Source: Sphingopyxis sp. MSC1_008 (GTDB lineage Bacteria; Pseudomonadota; Alphaproteobacteria; Sphingomonadales; Sphingomonadaceae). Taken from it: a stretch of DNA of 64,000 nucleotides. Under the pieces are notes generated by a model. That model saw only the letters and a program-made list of their open reading frames with translations, was not told the DNA's origin and did not search any database. The DNA is taken from contig NZ_JALPRD010000004.1 of NCBI RefSeq assembly GCF_023197165.1, positions 248,001 through 312,000 on the forward strand, given 5' to 3'. The position numbers and the translations under genes are program-made. This document shows positions 33,914 to 42,883 of the stretch, one piece after another. How positions within the stretch are numbered: position 1 is the stretch's first letter; every line of letters starts with the position of its first letter.

Positions 33914-34617
33914 TTGCCCCCCTCGCGCTCGGCGCGCCGTGCCTCACAGGTCGCGATGAAGCCCGCCGCCATGAAACGCGCCATGCGTTCCTTCACCGCG
34001 TCGAAATCGTCCGAAAGGCAGAGCCCGCCCGACAATTTGTCGATGCGCCCGGTCCGGCCGAGCGTCAGCATCAATCCCGCCGACACGAAATGATAGCCCC
34101 AGAAAATATCCTCCTCGGGGCAATCGGGCATCGCCTTTTTGAGGATGCCGATCAGGCGCAGCACGACGGCATCGAAATGCGTGTCCATCAGCTCGGCGCC
34201 CCATTCGGCGGTGTTGCTCATCTGCGCTCCGAGTTGGCCATAATGACGCCAGCCAACGCCGCCTTCGCCATGCGTTTCGAGGTCGGTGTCGAGATAGGCG
34301 CGCAGCGCGCCCTCGACGGTCGGCTTGCCTTCGACCGCGCGCTCATAGGCATCGAGCGCTTTCATCCGTCGTTCGATCGTGACCGGCGCACGGCGCGCGA
34401 TCACCGCGTCGAACAGCTCCTTCTTGTCCTTGAAATAATAATGGAGCAGCGACTGGTGGACGCCGACCTGCGCCGCGACTTCCTTCAACGTCACGCCATA
34501 GAGTCCGCGCTTCGAGAACAGCTCTTCAGCAGCGTCGTAGATTTGCTCCATCGTCGCCGCGCGCTGGTCGGCCTTCGTCGGCCGCCTCCGGTTCGCCTGT
34601 TTCACCGCCTTGGTCAT
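33910..34617 (-). CDS. TetR-family transcription regulator
   Basis: The 235-residue protein has a lysine-rich tail, then the TetR helix-turn-helix (about residues 20-65: MEQIYDAAEELFSKRGLYG, LKEVAAQVGVHQSLLHYYFKDKKELFDAVI). A helical ligand domain follows. The ATG at 34617 is preferred because GAAGGAAAG lies just upstream; an ATG at 34680 overlaps the ligase stop but lacks a ribosome-binding site. It sits within the operon after the acyl-CoA ligase and before the DUF3089 gene. TetR proteins next to acyl-CoA ligases often sense acyl-CoA or the free acid. Confidence 0.85.
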   Translation of the reverse strand: MTKAVKQANRRRPTKADQRAATMEQIYDAAEELFSKRGLYGVTLKEVAAQVGVHQSLLHYYFKDKKELFDAVIARRAPVTIERRMKALDAYERAVEGKPTVEGALRAYLDTDLETHGEGGVGWRHYGQLGAQMSNTAEWGAELMDTHFDAVVLRLIGILKKAMPDCPEEDIFWGYHFVSAGLMLTLGRTGRIDKLSGGLCLSDDFDAVKERMARFMAAGFIATCEARRAEREGGK

Positions 34618-34672
34618 TTTCTTTCCTTCGCCCCGCGCGGCAGAAGCCCGCGTAACAAGCGCCGTCATTGGT

Positions 34673-36253
34673 TCAGCCATGGTCGGCTCGCAAGCGCATT
34701 TTGTCGATCTTTCCGGTCAGCGCCAGCGGCATGGCGGCGCGCCGGACGATGGCGTCGGGAAGCCACCAGTTGGCGACGCGCCCGCGCAGCGCAGCGAGCA
34801 ACGCCTCGTCGCTGACCTCCGCCCCCGCCCGGGGTTCGACGATCAGGACCGGCCGCTCGCCCCATTTCTCGTGCGCGCGGCCGACGACGGCGGCCAGGGC
34901 AACCTCGGGCAAGCCGCCGACGATCGCCTCGATCTCAGCGGGGTTGATCCATTCGCCGCCCGATTTAATCAGATCCTTTGCGCGGCCGGTGATCGATAGC
35001 CCGCCGTCGGCGTCGATCGTCGCGAGGTCGCCGGTGTCGAACCAGCCGTTCGCGTCGGTCGCCTTCGCGTCGTGGCCGAAATAGCGTTCGACGACGCTGC
35101 CGCCCTTGACCCACAGCCGGCCCTCGCCGCCACGCTGGTCGGCCAGCGGCGTGCCCTGCTCGTCGGTCAGCCGCAGGTCGACCCCCATCGGCGGGCGGCC
35201 CGATTTGGCGGCGACACGGGTCTTTGCGGTGGCGGGCGTCATCGCGCCGAGCGGCGACAATTCGGTCATGCCCCAGCTCGTCTGGACGATGACGCCCAGT
35301 CTTTGTTCGAGCCGGTCCATCAGTGCCTGCGGCACCGCCGAGCCACCGAGCAACAGGCGTTTGAGCGAGGGCAGTTCGCCGCCGCCGGCATCGAGATGGT
35401 CGACGAGCCCGAGCCACACCGTGGCAACACCCGCCGCGACCGTGACCTCCTCTTCGGCGATCAGCCGCGCAAGACTCGCGCCGTCCTGATCGCGCCCGGG
35501 CAGCACGAGCTTGGCGCCGACCGCGGGTGCCGCGAAGGGAAAGCCCCAGCCGTTCGCGTGAAACATCGGCACCGCAACGAGCACCGAATCCTCACAGGTC
35601 AGTCCCATCACATCGGCCTGGAGCAGATGCGTCGTGTGGAGATAGTTCGAGCGGTGCGTGTAGGTGACGCCTTTCGGATCGCCCGTCGTGCCCGAGGTGA
35701 AACAGAGGCCCGCGGGCGCATTTTCATCGAACCCGCCCCAGACCGTGGGGACGCCATGTTCGGCGAGCAGCTCGGCAAGGTGCCAGAGCCGCGGCCCAGT
35801 CACGACCGGCACCGCGTCGCTCACCGGGCCGTCGTCCATCAACACGACATGCTCGATCGCCGGGCATCGCGCGACCAGATCCTCCACGAGCGGCGCGAGT
35901 CCGCTGCTGACGGCAAGCACGCGATTGCCGGCGCGGTGCATCATCTTCGCCAGATGGTCGGCGGTCAACCGCGGGTTGAGCGTGTGGCAGACGATGCCGA
36001 CGCCCATCGCCGCGTACCAGCATTCCATATGCGCCTGCGTATTCCACGCGAGCGTCGCGAGACGGTCGCCTTCGCGCAGCCCGAGCGCCGCCAAAGCCCC
36101 CGAAAGACGATTGCTGCGCTCGGCGAGCGCGGCATAGTCGGTGCGCGCGGGCGCGGCGCCGGTGACGATCTCGCGCCGGCCGTGCCATTTCGCGGCATGG
36201 CTAAGGAATTTATCGAGCGTCAGCACATAGGGTTGCGGATTACCGGAAATCAC
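34673..36253 (-). CDS. AMP-forming fatty-acid/aryl CoA ligase
   Basis: The 526-residue enzyme carries the P-loop [13 protein letters not shown] (residues about 183-195), the adenylate motif WGMTELSPLG, the hinge region [34 protein letters not shown], and the catalytic lysine in LTGKIDKMRLR. It activates a carboxylic acid to acyl-AMP and then acyl-CoA; homologues act on medium- or long-chain fatty acids. The start is a GTG overlapping the stop of a 28-codon frame (GTGA). It lies in an operon with a Spinster-like MFS and a TonB receptor upstream, and TetR and DUF3089 genes downstream. It is a paralogue of the ligase at 52785. Confidence 0.9.
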   Translation of the reverse strand: MISGNPQPYVLTLDKFLSHAAKWHGRREIVTGAAPARTDYAALAERSNRLSGALAALGLREGDRLATLAWNTQAHMECWYAAMGVGIVCHTLNPRLTADHLAKMMHRAGNRVLAVSSGLAPLVEDLVARCPAIEHVVLMDDGPVSDAVPVVTGPRLWHLAELLAEHGVPTVWGGFDENAPAGLCFTSGTTGDPKGVTYTHRSNYLHTTHLLQADVMGLTCEDSVLVAVPMFHANGWGFPFAAPAVGAKLVLPGRDQDGASLARLIAEEEVTVAAGVATVWLGLVDHLDAGGGELPSLKRLLLGGSAVPQALMDRLEQRLGVIVQTSWGMTELSPLGAMTPATAKTRVAAKSGRPPMGVDLRLTDEQGTPLADQRGGEGRLWVKGGSVVERYFGHDAKATDANGWFDTGDLATIDADGGLSITGRAKDLIKSGGEWINPAEIEAIVGGLPEVALAAVVGRAHEKWGERPVLIVEPRAGAEVSDEALLAALRGRVANWWLPDAIVRRAAMPLALTGKIDKMRLRADHG

Positions 36254-36336
36254 GGGGCATTTCTCTTCGTCGTGCCGGGGGCGGCAGGGATGGTTCGGGC
36301 GGCGATGACCAGCGCGAGGAACTCAGGTGGCTGCAT
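36250..36336 (-). CDS. Possible 28-aa coupling peptide between MFS and ligase genes
   Basis: An ATG with AAAGG upstream begins inside the last codons of the MFS gene and reads MQPPEFLALVIAARTIP followed by 11 more residues. It stops in TGA that overlaps the GTG start of the ligase as GTGA. The frame fills the 69-base gap exactly. It may exist to couple ligase translation to the MFS, or be chance. No family is recognised. Confidence 0.3.
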   Translation of the reverse strand: MQPPEFLALVIAARTIPAAPGTTKRNAP

Positions 36337-37630
36337 GGCCTGCCTTTCTTTTGAGAACGCGCGCGAGCGCGAGGTGCAGCGCGATCGCGACGAAGTAGAA
36401 GGGAACGAGGCTGTAGAAGGCGAGCTGGAGCGAATTGTCGGGATGCGTGGGTTTCAGCCAGTCGCTGACCGCGCCGAGCCAAGTCGGCCCGAGCCCGAGG
36501 CCGATCAGGTTCATGATCAGCAGCAGCACCGCACCCGCAAGCGTGCGCTGGCGCGCCGGCACCGCATTCTGGACCAGAGTTACCGCGGGGGTCAGGTAGA
36601 AATAGTTGAGGAAAGTCGGACCGAGCAGAAAGAGCATCGCGAGCGGCCACGCCGGCGTATGCACGAACCCGATGAAGAAGGGCACCGCGATCAGCAGCGA
36701 GATCGCGGGGATCAGCCCGTAAGCCTCCGGCCGCTGTGCCGCATAACGATCGACGAGGCGGCCCGAGAAATAGATGCCCGCGCTGACCCCGATGCCGAGG
36801 ACGAGCGCGTACCAGATCGCGATTTCGTCGAGCGTCATGCCCTTTTCGCGCATCAGGAACAGCGTCGTGAAGCCGAGCGTCGCATAAGTGACGAACTGCG
36901 TCGCGCCCGCGGCGAGCGACACGAGCGTGAGGTCGGACCGCGAGAAGAACATCTGCATCGTCGCGCCAAAGGTCGTCGCTTCACCCACGGGTTCGACCGC
37001 GCGCACGACATCGGTCGCGCCGCGCCGCGGTTCGCGGACGAAAGCCCACACGCCCGCGGCGGCGATCAGCCCCGCGACGCCGAGCAGCAGGAAAGCGAGC
37101 CGCCAGTCATAGGCCGCGGCGATCTTTGCCCCGAACGCGACGCCGAGCGCCTGCCCGAGCGGCGGTCCGAGATTGAAGAGGCCGAGCGCAAGCCCGCGCC
37201 GTTCGGGCGGGAAGTAATCGGAGATGATCGAATAGGAGGGCGGCACCCCGCCCGCTTCGCCGATCCCGACGCCCATGCGCGCGGCGGCAAGCTGGACATA
37301 GGTGGTCGACATGCCGCACGCGATCGTCGCGGCGCTCCACAGCGCGCAGGCGATGGACAGCACATGCACACGGTTCGTCCGGTCGGCGAGCCACGCGACC
37401 GGAATGCCGAGGACGCAATAGAACATCGCGAAATAGAGCCCGCCGAGCAGCCCGAGTTCGCCGTCGCTGATGCCGAGATCGTCCTGGATCGGCTTCGCGA
37501 GGATCGACAGCAGCTGGCGATCGAGGAAGTTGAGGACATAGACGAAGCACAGCGCCGCGAGGACGAACCAGCGATAGCGATCGCCTTGCCGACCGGCGGG
37601 AGGAACTGTCGGGGACGAAACTGCCGGCAT
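36323..37630 (-). CDS. Major facilitator superfamily transporter, Spinster-like
   Basis: The 435-residue protein has about twelve membrane helices. The first helix carries LNFLDRQLLSILAKPIQDDLG, typical of the Spinster-like branch abundant in sphingomonads. Loop 2-3 has PVAWLADRTNRV, and later GIGEAGGVPPSYSIISDYFPPERRG is conserved. The gene lies 65 bases after the TonB receptor stop and just before the acyl-CoA ligase, so it is the inner-membrane step of the same uptake route. The substrate is probably a hydrophobic acid or sterol-like compound, by family habit only. Confidence 0.87.
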   Translation of the reverse strand: MPAVSSPTVPPAGRQGDRYRWFVLAALCFVYVLNFLDRQLLSILAKPIQDDLGISDGELGLLGGLYFAMFYCVLGIPVAWLADRTNRVHVLSIACALWSAATIACGMSTTYVQLAAARMGVGIGEAGGVPPSYSIISDYFPPERRGLALGLFNLGPPLGQALGVAFGAKIAAAYDWRLAFLLLGVAGLIAAAGVWAFVREPRRGATDVVRAVEPVGEATTFGATMQMFFSRSDLTLVSLAAGATQFVTYATLGFTTLFLMREKGMTLDEIAIWYALVLGIGVSAGIYFSGRLVDRYAAQRPEAYGLIPAISLLIAVPFFIGFVHTPAWPLAMLFLLGPTFLNYFYLTPAVTLVQNAVPARQRTLAGAVLLLIMNLIGLGLGPTWLGAVSDWLKPTHPDNSLQLAFYSLVPFYFVAIALHLALARVLKRKAGHAAT

Positions 37631-37695
37631 CGCGTTCTATATTTCCCAAAAAAGAAGCGGGCATGGCAGGACTAAGCCATGCCCGCGAGGGAGGA

Positions 37696-39885
37696 TCAGA
37701 AGTTGCGGCTGACGCGCAGGCCATATTGGCGCGGGGCGCCCGCGAGCCGGCGCGCGCCGTTGATCGCCGCGACATAATGCTGGTCGGTCAAGTTGGTGCC
37801 ATAGGCCGCGATCGACCAGTCACCGGTCGTGAGGGTCAGTTGCGCGTTGAGGATATCGCGCGCCTCCAGCCGGTCGCCAAAGATACGGTTCTGGAACAGG
37901 CTGCCCCAGCTCGCGGCGATATGGGCAAAGTCGACGCGCGGCGTCAGCGTCGCGTCGCCGCCCAGCGGGAAGGCATATTGCGCGCCGGCGCTCAGCGTGA
38001 GCTTGGGCGCATAGGCCTGTTCGTTCCCGGTCAGGTCAAGGCAGCGCGGCGTTGCCGGGCCGTTTTCGGGATTACACACGGCGGGCGCCCCTCCGAGCCG
38101 CGGATCGGCCGCGAAGAATGTGCCGAGCTTCGAATTGGACACCGACCCTGCCAGATCGATCGAAAAGGCGTCGAAGCTCCCCTGCGCCGAAAATTCGACG
38201 CCATAAAGCTTGGTCTTGCCGGGCACGTTGAAGATCGAGGAAATGCTGGGCGATACCGGGTCGACGATGCTGACCTGGAAATTCTTGTAGATGTTATAAT
38301 AGCCGCCAAGCTGCGTCCGCAAATGGCCGTCGAAGAACGTCCCCTTCCAGCCCGCCTCGAAATCGGTCACGTCTTCGGCGTCGAACGCCAGCGGCGTACG
38401 GCCGAGGATATTCGGGCCGTTCAGACCGCCCGCCTTGCTGCCCGTGGCGACGAAGGCATAGAGGAAATGGTTCGGATCGACGGTCCAGTTGAGCGCGATC
38501 TTGCCATTGACCTTCTTGTTGACGGTCCGGTCGACCTGCGGAAGCACGAGCAGCGGGCCGGGAAGCCCGGTGAAATAGGCGCGCGCTTCGGCATCATTCG
38601 CCGAGGTTGAGCGCGACCAGCGCCCGCCGACGGTGATCTGCAGCCCGTCGGACAGTTCGTACCCCACCTGGCCGAAGGCCGCGAGCGCGGTCTTGGGGTT
38701 GACGCCGACGATCTCGATATCGAGCGCGGTCGGGGTGTTCGGCGTCGCGTCCGAATAATAGCCGCCGTTTTCGGGGATGAAGATCTTGTCGTGCTGATAA
38801 TAGCCGCCGAGCATCCAGGTGAACGGGCCGGTATCGGGCGAAATGATGTTGAATTCCTGGCTCCAGATTTCCTCGCTGATATTGTCGCGGAACGACAGCG
38901 CCGGCACGATCGTCGCGGTGCCGTCGGCATCATAGGAAATCTGCGTCGTGCCGCGCTGGAAGCCGCTGATCGACCGCAAGGTCAGCCCGCTGTCAAACTT
39001 GTACTGCGCGTTGAGCACGATGCGGCCGAATTCGTCGCGGCCGCTGAGGTGCGCGTTATTGGCGACCTTGAGCGGGTCGCCCGTTTCGGTCGCGCGGCTG
39101 GCAGGCAGGCCGCCATATTCGATATTATTATAATCACCCTTGAGCAGGATGCGCAGCTCGGGGGTCGGCTCCCACGCGATGCTGACGCGCGCGCTATAGT
39201 CGCGGCGGTTGCCCGGATTGCCCGTCCAGGGACCCGACACGTCATAGAAGGTATCGCGCCGTTCCATATTGCCGGCAAAGCGGATCGCGAGCGTGTCGCT
39301 GTGCGGAATGTTGAGCGCGCCCTGCAGCTTCATATGGTCGTAATTGCCATATTGCGCGAGCACATAGCCGCCGACGCGGTCGAAGGTCGGGTTCTGCTGG
39401 GTGATGAACACCGCGCCGCCGGTGGCATTGCCGCCCGCGAAGGTTCCCTGCGGGCCGCGCAGCACTTCGACACTGGCGATGTCGTAATAGGGCTCGCTCT
39501 GAAAATAGCCCGGCAAGGTCGCGACGCCGTCGCGATAGGTGATGACGCCGACGCCGATCGCGCTCGTCTGTTCGGTCTTGCCGATACCGCGGATGTTGAA
39601 GGCATTGCCCTGCCCGGTCGTGTTCACCGTCAGCGACGGCGAAGCAAACTGCAGCCCTTCGACGCTGTTGACGCTCTTGCGCACCAGATCCTCGCCCGTG
39701 AGCACGGTCGCGGCGACGCTGCTGCGCTGCAGACTGGTCGTGCGGCGCTCGGCGGTGACGACAATCTCATCGCCCGACGGCGCGTCGGCGGCTTCGTCGA
39801 CAGGTGCAGTCGTCGTCTGAGCAAAAACCGGCATGGGCCCGATCAGGGCAACGGCCGACACGGAAAGCAGCAGCTTCCTCATCAT
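37696..39885 (-). CDS. TonB-dependent outer-membrane receptor of the ligase operon
   Basis: The 729-residue receptor has a signal peptide (MMRKLLLSVSAVALIG to VFA-Q), a TonB-box-like stretch (GDEIVVTAERR), a plug with SVEVLRGPQGTFAGGNATGG, and a barrel ending LRVSRNF. I choose the ATG at 39885, which has GGGAGAAG before it; an in-frame ATG at 39966 precedes the signal peptide. It heads a minus-strand operon with MFS, CoA ligase, TetR and DUF3089 genes. Its promoter region contains a paired TGCGCA motif. The ligand is unknown but should be an acid, or yield one, that the ligase can activate. Confidence 0.9.
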   Translation of the reverse strand: MMRKLLLSVSAVALIGPMPVFAQTTTAPVDEAADAPSGDEIVVTAERRTTSLQRSSVAATVLTGEDLVRKSVNSVEGLQFASPSLTVNTTGQGNAFNIRGIGKTEQTSAIGVGVITYRDGVATLPGYFQSEPYYDIASVEVLRGPQGTFAGGNATGGAVFITQQNPTFDRVGGYVLAQYGNYDHMKLQGALNIPHSDTLAIRFAGNMERRDTFYDVSGPWTGNPGNRRDYSARVSIAWEPTPELRILLKGDYNNIEYGGLPASRATETGDPLKVANNAHLSGRDEFGRIVLNAQYKFDSGLTLRSISGFQRGTTQISYDADGTATIVPALSFRDNISEEIWSQEFNIISPDTGPFTWMLGGYYQHDKIFIPENGGYYSDATPNTPTALDIEIVGVNPKTALAAFGQVGYELSDGLQITVGGRWSRSTSANDAEARAYFTGLPGPLLVLPQVDRTVNKKVNGKIALNWTVDPNHFLYAFVATGSKAGGLNGPNILGRTPLAFDAEDVTDFEAGWKGTFFDGHLRTQLGGYYNIYKNFQVSIVDPVSPSISSIFNVPGKTKLYGVEFSAQGSFDAFSIDLAGSVSNSKLGTFFAADPRLGGAPAVCNPENGPATPRCLDLTGNEQAYAPKLTLSAGAQYAFPLGGDATLTPRVDFAHIAASWGSLFQNRIFGDRLEARDILNAQLTLTTGDWSIAAYGTNLTDQHYVAAINGARRLAGAPRQYGLRVSRNF

Positions 39886-39936
39886 ATCTTCTCCCAATGG
39901 CGAAACGCTCTGCGGCGTTCTCGGTTGAGAGATTTG

Positions 39937-39952
39937 TGCGCAAAAATGCGCA
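39937..39952. promoter_or_regulatory. Paired TGCGCA motif upstream of the TonB-MFS-ligase operon
   Basis: TGCGCA-AAAA-TGCGCA has two self-palindromic hexamers spaced by four A bases, 52-67 bases before the receptor start. The arrangement suits a dimeric regulator such as the TetR protein of this operon. The surrounding 255-base gap to the lipoprotein gene is AT-rich and also has GCCAA paired with TTGGC at 40015-40028. Confidence 0.4.
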
Positions 39953-40140
39953 TTGTCAACACTCATTCATACATGATTTAATAACTTTCAATCCGCAATA
40001 ACGCTAGGTAAATAGCCAAAATATTGGCATTCTTCGTTTGTTTTTTCACACCAAAACACACTAATTAATATCGTAGTGAATTTATAGAATCGATGATAAG
40101 CCATCGCTCGACTCGCAAGATAGCGGGACGGGAGAGGCAG

Positions 40141-40548
40141 ATGTCCGATCACGGCACTATGGCGTGCGACCCCTTGTGCGCGCGCCCTTCGATCCACGGC
40201 CGAATGCCGCAGAGCGGTCGCTCGACCTCTGGCAATGGCACTGTGGCGGCAGCGCGCTTGCGCAACGCGGCTCTGCTGCTGCCCTTTCTTCTTACCGGCT
40301 GCGACAATGGCCCGGCCACCGGCCCCGCATCGCGTCCGGCGGTCGTCGTCGTGGCCGCGCCGCAAGCGGATCGCAGCCCGTCTCAGCCGCCGCGCATTCT
40401 CGAACCCCGTGCTCGGCCGACGCCCGAAAACCGCCTCCCTCTTACAGAAATGGCACCGCGAAAGCCATTCACCGACCCGCCGCTGCCGCCCGAACTGCTC
40501 GACGACGGCGACCTCATACCGCTGCCCTCCCCACCCCGCCGCCAATGA
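40141..40548 (+). CDS. Small proline-rich lipoprotein, unknown
   Basis: This 135-residue frame contains a hydrophobic segment ending in the lipobox LLTGC (Cys at residue 54 from the ATG at 40141), then a proline-rich, low-complexity tail (RPAVVVVAAPQADRSPSQPP, LPPELLDDGDLIPLPSPPRR). GGGAGAGG precedes the ATG at 40141. A later start, such as the GTG at 40243 just before the hydrophobic stretch, would give a more normal signal length. It lies 13 bases before the esterase at 40562, so the two are probably co-transcribed. No domain is recognised. Confidence 0.5.
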   Translation: MSDHGTMACDPLCARPSIHGRMPQSGRSTSGNGTVAAARLRNAALLLPFLLTGCDNGPATGPASRPAVVVVAAPQADRSPSQPPRILEPRARPTPENRLPLTEMAPRKPFTDPPLPPELLDDGDLIPLPSPPRRQ

Positions 40549-40561
40549 AGAAGGAGAGGAT

Positions 40562-41506
40562 ATGACATATTCGCTTTTCAGGGCGCTACGCGCCACCATG
40601 ATCGCGCTGCTCGCTGCGTGGGCGGCCTCGTCGGCGCCCGCGTCGGCCGCGCCGTGCGCGAGCAATTGCCTCCAGCCGGGTGACCACCGGATCGCCATAT
40701 GGTCGGGCGGGCTACTCCGCTCCTTTCTCGTCCATGTTCCAGAAAGTTATACCGGCCGCGGCGACGTCCCGCTGTTGCTCGACCTGCACGGGTTCAGCAG
40801 CAATGCCGCCGACGAGCGCCAATGGTCGGGACAGCTTCGCGAATCCGATCGCCGCGGCTTCGTCGCGGTCTGGCCCGATGGCGTGGCGCTGAGCTGGAAC
40901 GCTTACGGCTGCTGTTTTCTCGGCAACGCGTTGTTCGTCGACGATGTCGCATTCCTGCGTTCGGTCATCGTCGAAACAAAGCGCCGCACGAATATCGACG
41001 ACGACCGCGTGTATGTCACCGGCATCTCGAACGGCGGCGGCATGGCGCAGCGGATGGCGTGCGAAGCGGCGGACGTCGTCACCGCCGTGGTGTCGATATC
41101 CTTTCCGCTCAACACCAACCAGTGCCGCCCTGCGCGACCGATCAGCGTGACGGCGATCGCGGCGACCGACGACGGTACGATCAACTATTTCGGCAATTCG
41201 CCGCCCTGGCCGCTGCCTGCCAACCTCCTTGGCGTGCCGCTGGGGATACAGGGGGCCCGCGAAAGCCTGGCGGCGTGGAAGCGTCTCGACGGGTGCAGCG
41301 ACGAACTCACGCGTATCCAGTTAAAGGCCGATGTCCGCATCGAGGAATATCGCGATTGCCGCGCCGGAACGCGCGCCGGCCTCGTGACGATCGTCGGGGG
41401 GACGCATGTCCTTTACAGCGGCTATGTCGGCCTCGGCTACTCGGGCGACTATGTGGCGCCGATCGACGTTGCCGAATATATGTGGACCAACGTTTTCGAC
41501 CGGTAG
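40562..41506 (+). CDS. Secreted PHB-depolymerase-like esterase
   Basis: The 314-residue protein has a signal peptide (about residues 1-29, SAPASA-A), then LLLDLHGFSSN, the nucleophile elbow GISNGGG with Ser156, ATDDGTINYFG and GGTHVLYSG for the acid and histidine positions. Cysteines near residues 32, 36, 117 and 118 could form disulfides, consistent with export. The family includes feruloyl, acetylxylan and hydroxybutyrate esterases. AAGGAGAGG lies before the ATG. It follows a small lipoprotein gene and converges with the GH1 gene, 19 bases between stops. It is distantly related to the esterase at 197. Confidence 0.82.
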   Translation: MTYSLFRALRATMIALLAAWAASSAPASAAPCASNCLQPGDHRIAIWSGGLLRSFLVHVPESYTGRGDVPLLLDLHGFSSNAADERQWSGQLRESDRRGFVAVWPDGVALSWNAYGCCFLGNALFVDDVAFLRSVIVETKRRTNIDDDRVYVTGISNGGGMAQRMACEAADVVTAVVSISFPLNTNQCRPARPISVTAIAATDDGTINYFGNSPPWPLPANLLGVPLGIQGARESLAAWKRLDGCSDELTRIQLKADVRIEEYRDCRAGTRAGLVTIVGGTHVLYSGYVGLGYSGDYVAPIDVAEYMWTNVFDR

Positions 41507-41525
41507 TGGAAGCGCGGGCGGCCGG

Positions 41526-42854
41526 TCAGATCCGGTTCGCCCGCGCCCGCATGCCGAGATAGCGCGCGCTCGGTTTAAGCGTCCGTCTGAAGGTCTTGCG
41601 GTCGACTTCGACCAGCCCGAACTTCTTCGCATAGCCCGACGTCCATTCGAAATTGTCGAGCAGCGACCAATAGAGATAGCCCTTCACATCGACGCCGTCG
41701 TCGATGCATTTGCTGACCTCGTCCATCGTCGCCTTGATGAAGGCGATGCGCGCGGCGTCGTCGGTGGTGCCGATCCCGGTTTCGGTCAGATAGAGCGGCT
41801 TGCCGATATGTTTGGCGGCGTAGCGGATCGTGTGCCCGACCGCGGGCGGATAATTCTCATAGCCCATGTCGGTGAGCGGGGCGCCGGGCGTCGGCTGCAA
41901 CAGCCCCTTCGGCCCGATGCGCAGCCGCGAATAGGTCTGGACGCCGATGAAGTCCGACTGACGCGCGGCCTCGATCCAGCCGCCATACATGGTTTGCTCG
42001 GCTTCCTTGCCGCGATGACCTTCGCCGACGCCCTGGATTTCCTGCATCGACAGCGTCACGCCGACGGGCAGGTCGGGCCGTGCCGCCTTGATCGCCGCAT
42101 AGCCCTTGGCATGCGCGTCGAGCATGACCCTGTCGATCTTGTCCGGATCGCCGAACAGCATCGACGAGAAGCCCGGCGAGTTGGTGCGCTTCGCCGCCGC
42201 CGCGATCATCGCGCGGGCGTTTTCGGCCGCGGCGTCGCTGGCGAAGCGCGGGATCACCTTGCGCAGCCCGAGGATGTTCGCTTCGTTGAACGTCGTCGCC
42301 ATGCCGATCAGCGGCCCCAGCCGCTCGGTCGCGCGGCCGCAGAAACGCGCGAACAGGTCGGCGCCGTCGGCGACCTCGAACCCGCCGCGCATCGCGAACC
42401 ACAGGGGCACGGTGAAATGATTATAGGTGACCATCGGCATCAGCCCGCGCGCGCGGCACGCTTTGAGCACGCGGGCATAATGGTCGAGCGCTGCTTCGGA
42501 GAACATGCCCTCCGCAGGTTCGATCCGCGCCCATTCGATGCCGAAGCGGTAGCAGTTGAGCCCCAGGCCCGCCGCGATGTCGAGGTCTTCCTCATAGCGA
42601 TGATAGCTGTCGCAAGCATCGCCCGACGGATCGGTGAAGGCGGTCGGCTTGTTCGTCTCGAGCAGCCAGCTGTCCGACGCGGTATTGCCGCCCTCACTCT
42701 GATGCGCCGAGATCGCGGTGCCCCACAGAAAGCCTTTGGGCGCCGCCCGCCCGCCAGCGAGCGCGCCGGCAGGCGTCGCATTGGCGGCCGCGACCAGACC
42801 GGCCGCGCCCGCGAAGACTTGCCGCCGGGTCGGCCGGTTCGATGCGATGGTCAT
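41526..42854 (-). CDS. Exported GH1 family beta-glycosidase
   Basis: The 442-residue enzyme begins with a twin-arginine-like signal (NRPTRRQVFAGAAGLVAAA), so it is probably folded before export by Tat. The GH1 core has the acid/base Glu191 in TTFNEANI and the nucleophile Glu359 in LYLTETGIGTTD, plus the N-terminal phrase FLWGTAISAHQSEG and the late WSLLDNFEW. It should hydrolyse beta-linked glucosides or related sugars in the periplasm. The ATG at 42854 is chosen because the signal starts there. It lies 29 bases after the exported carboxylesterase, in one operon, so a deacylation followed by deglycosylation route is plausible. Confidence 0.9.
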   Translation of the reverse strand: MTIASNRPTRRQVFAGAAGLVAAANATPAGALAGGRAAPKGFLWGTAISAHQSEGGNTASDSWLLETNKPTAFTDPSGDACDSYHRYEEDLDIAAGLGLNCYRFGIEWARIEPAEGMFSEAALDHYARVLKACRARGLMPMVTYNHFTVPLWFAMRGGFEVADGADLFARFCGRATERLGPLIGMATTFNEANILGLRKVIPRFASDAAAENARAMIAAAAKRTNSPGFSSMLFGDPDKIDRVMLDAHAKGYAAIKAARPDLPVGVTLSMQEIQGVGEGHRGKEAEQTMYGGWIEAARQSDFIGVQTYSRLRIGPKGLLQPTPGAPLTDMGYENYPPAVGHTIRYAAKHIGKPLYLTETGIGTTDDAARIAFIKATMDEVSKCIDDGVDVKGYLYWSLLDNFEWTSGYAKKFGLVEVDRKTFRRTLKPSARYLGMRARANRI

Positions 42855-42883
42855 ATTCTCTCCCGTGTTAGCAGGCCGCGCGC

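Noticed and set aside
35072..37675. An 867-codon open frame on the plus strand
   Set aside because: It lies antisense to the ligase and MFS genes, is rich in Arg, Asp and His, has no domain, and is an effect of GC-rich codon positions.
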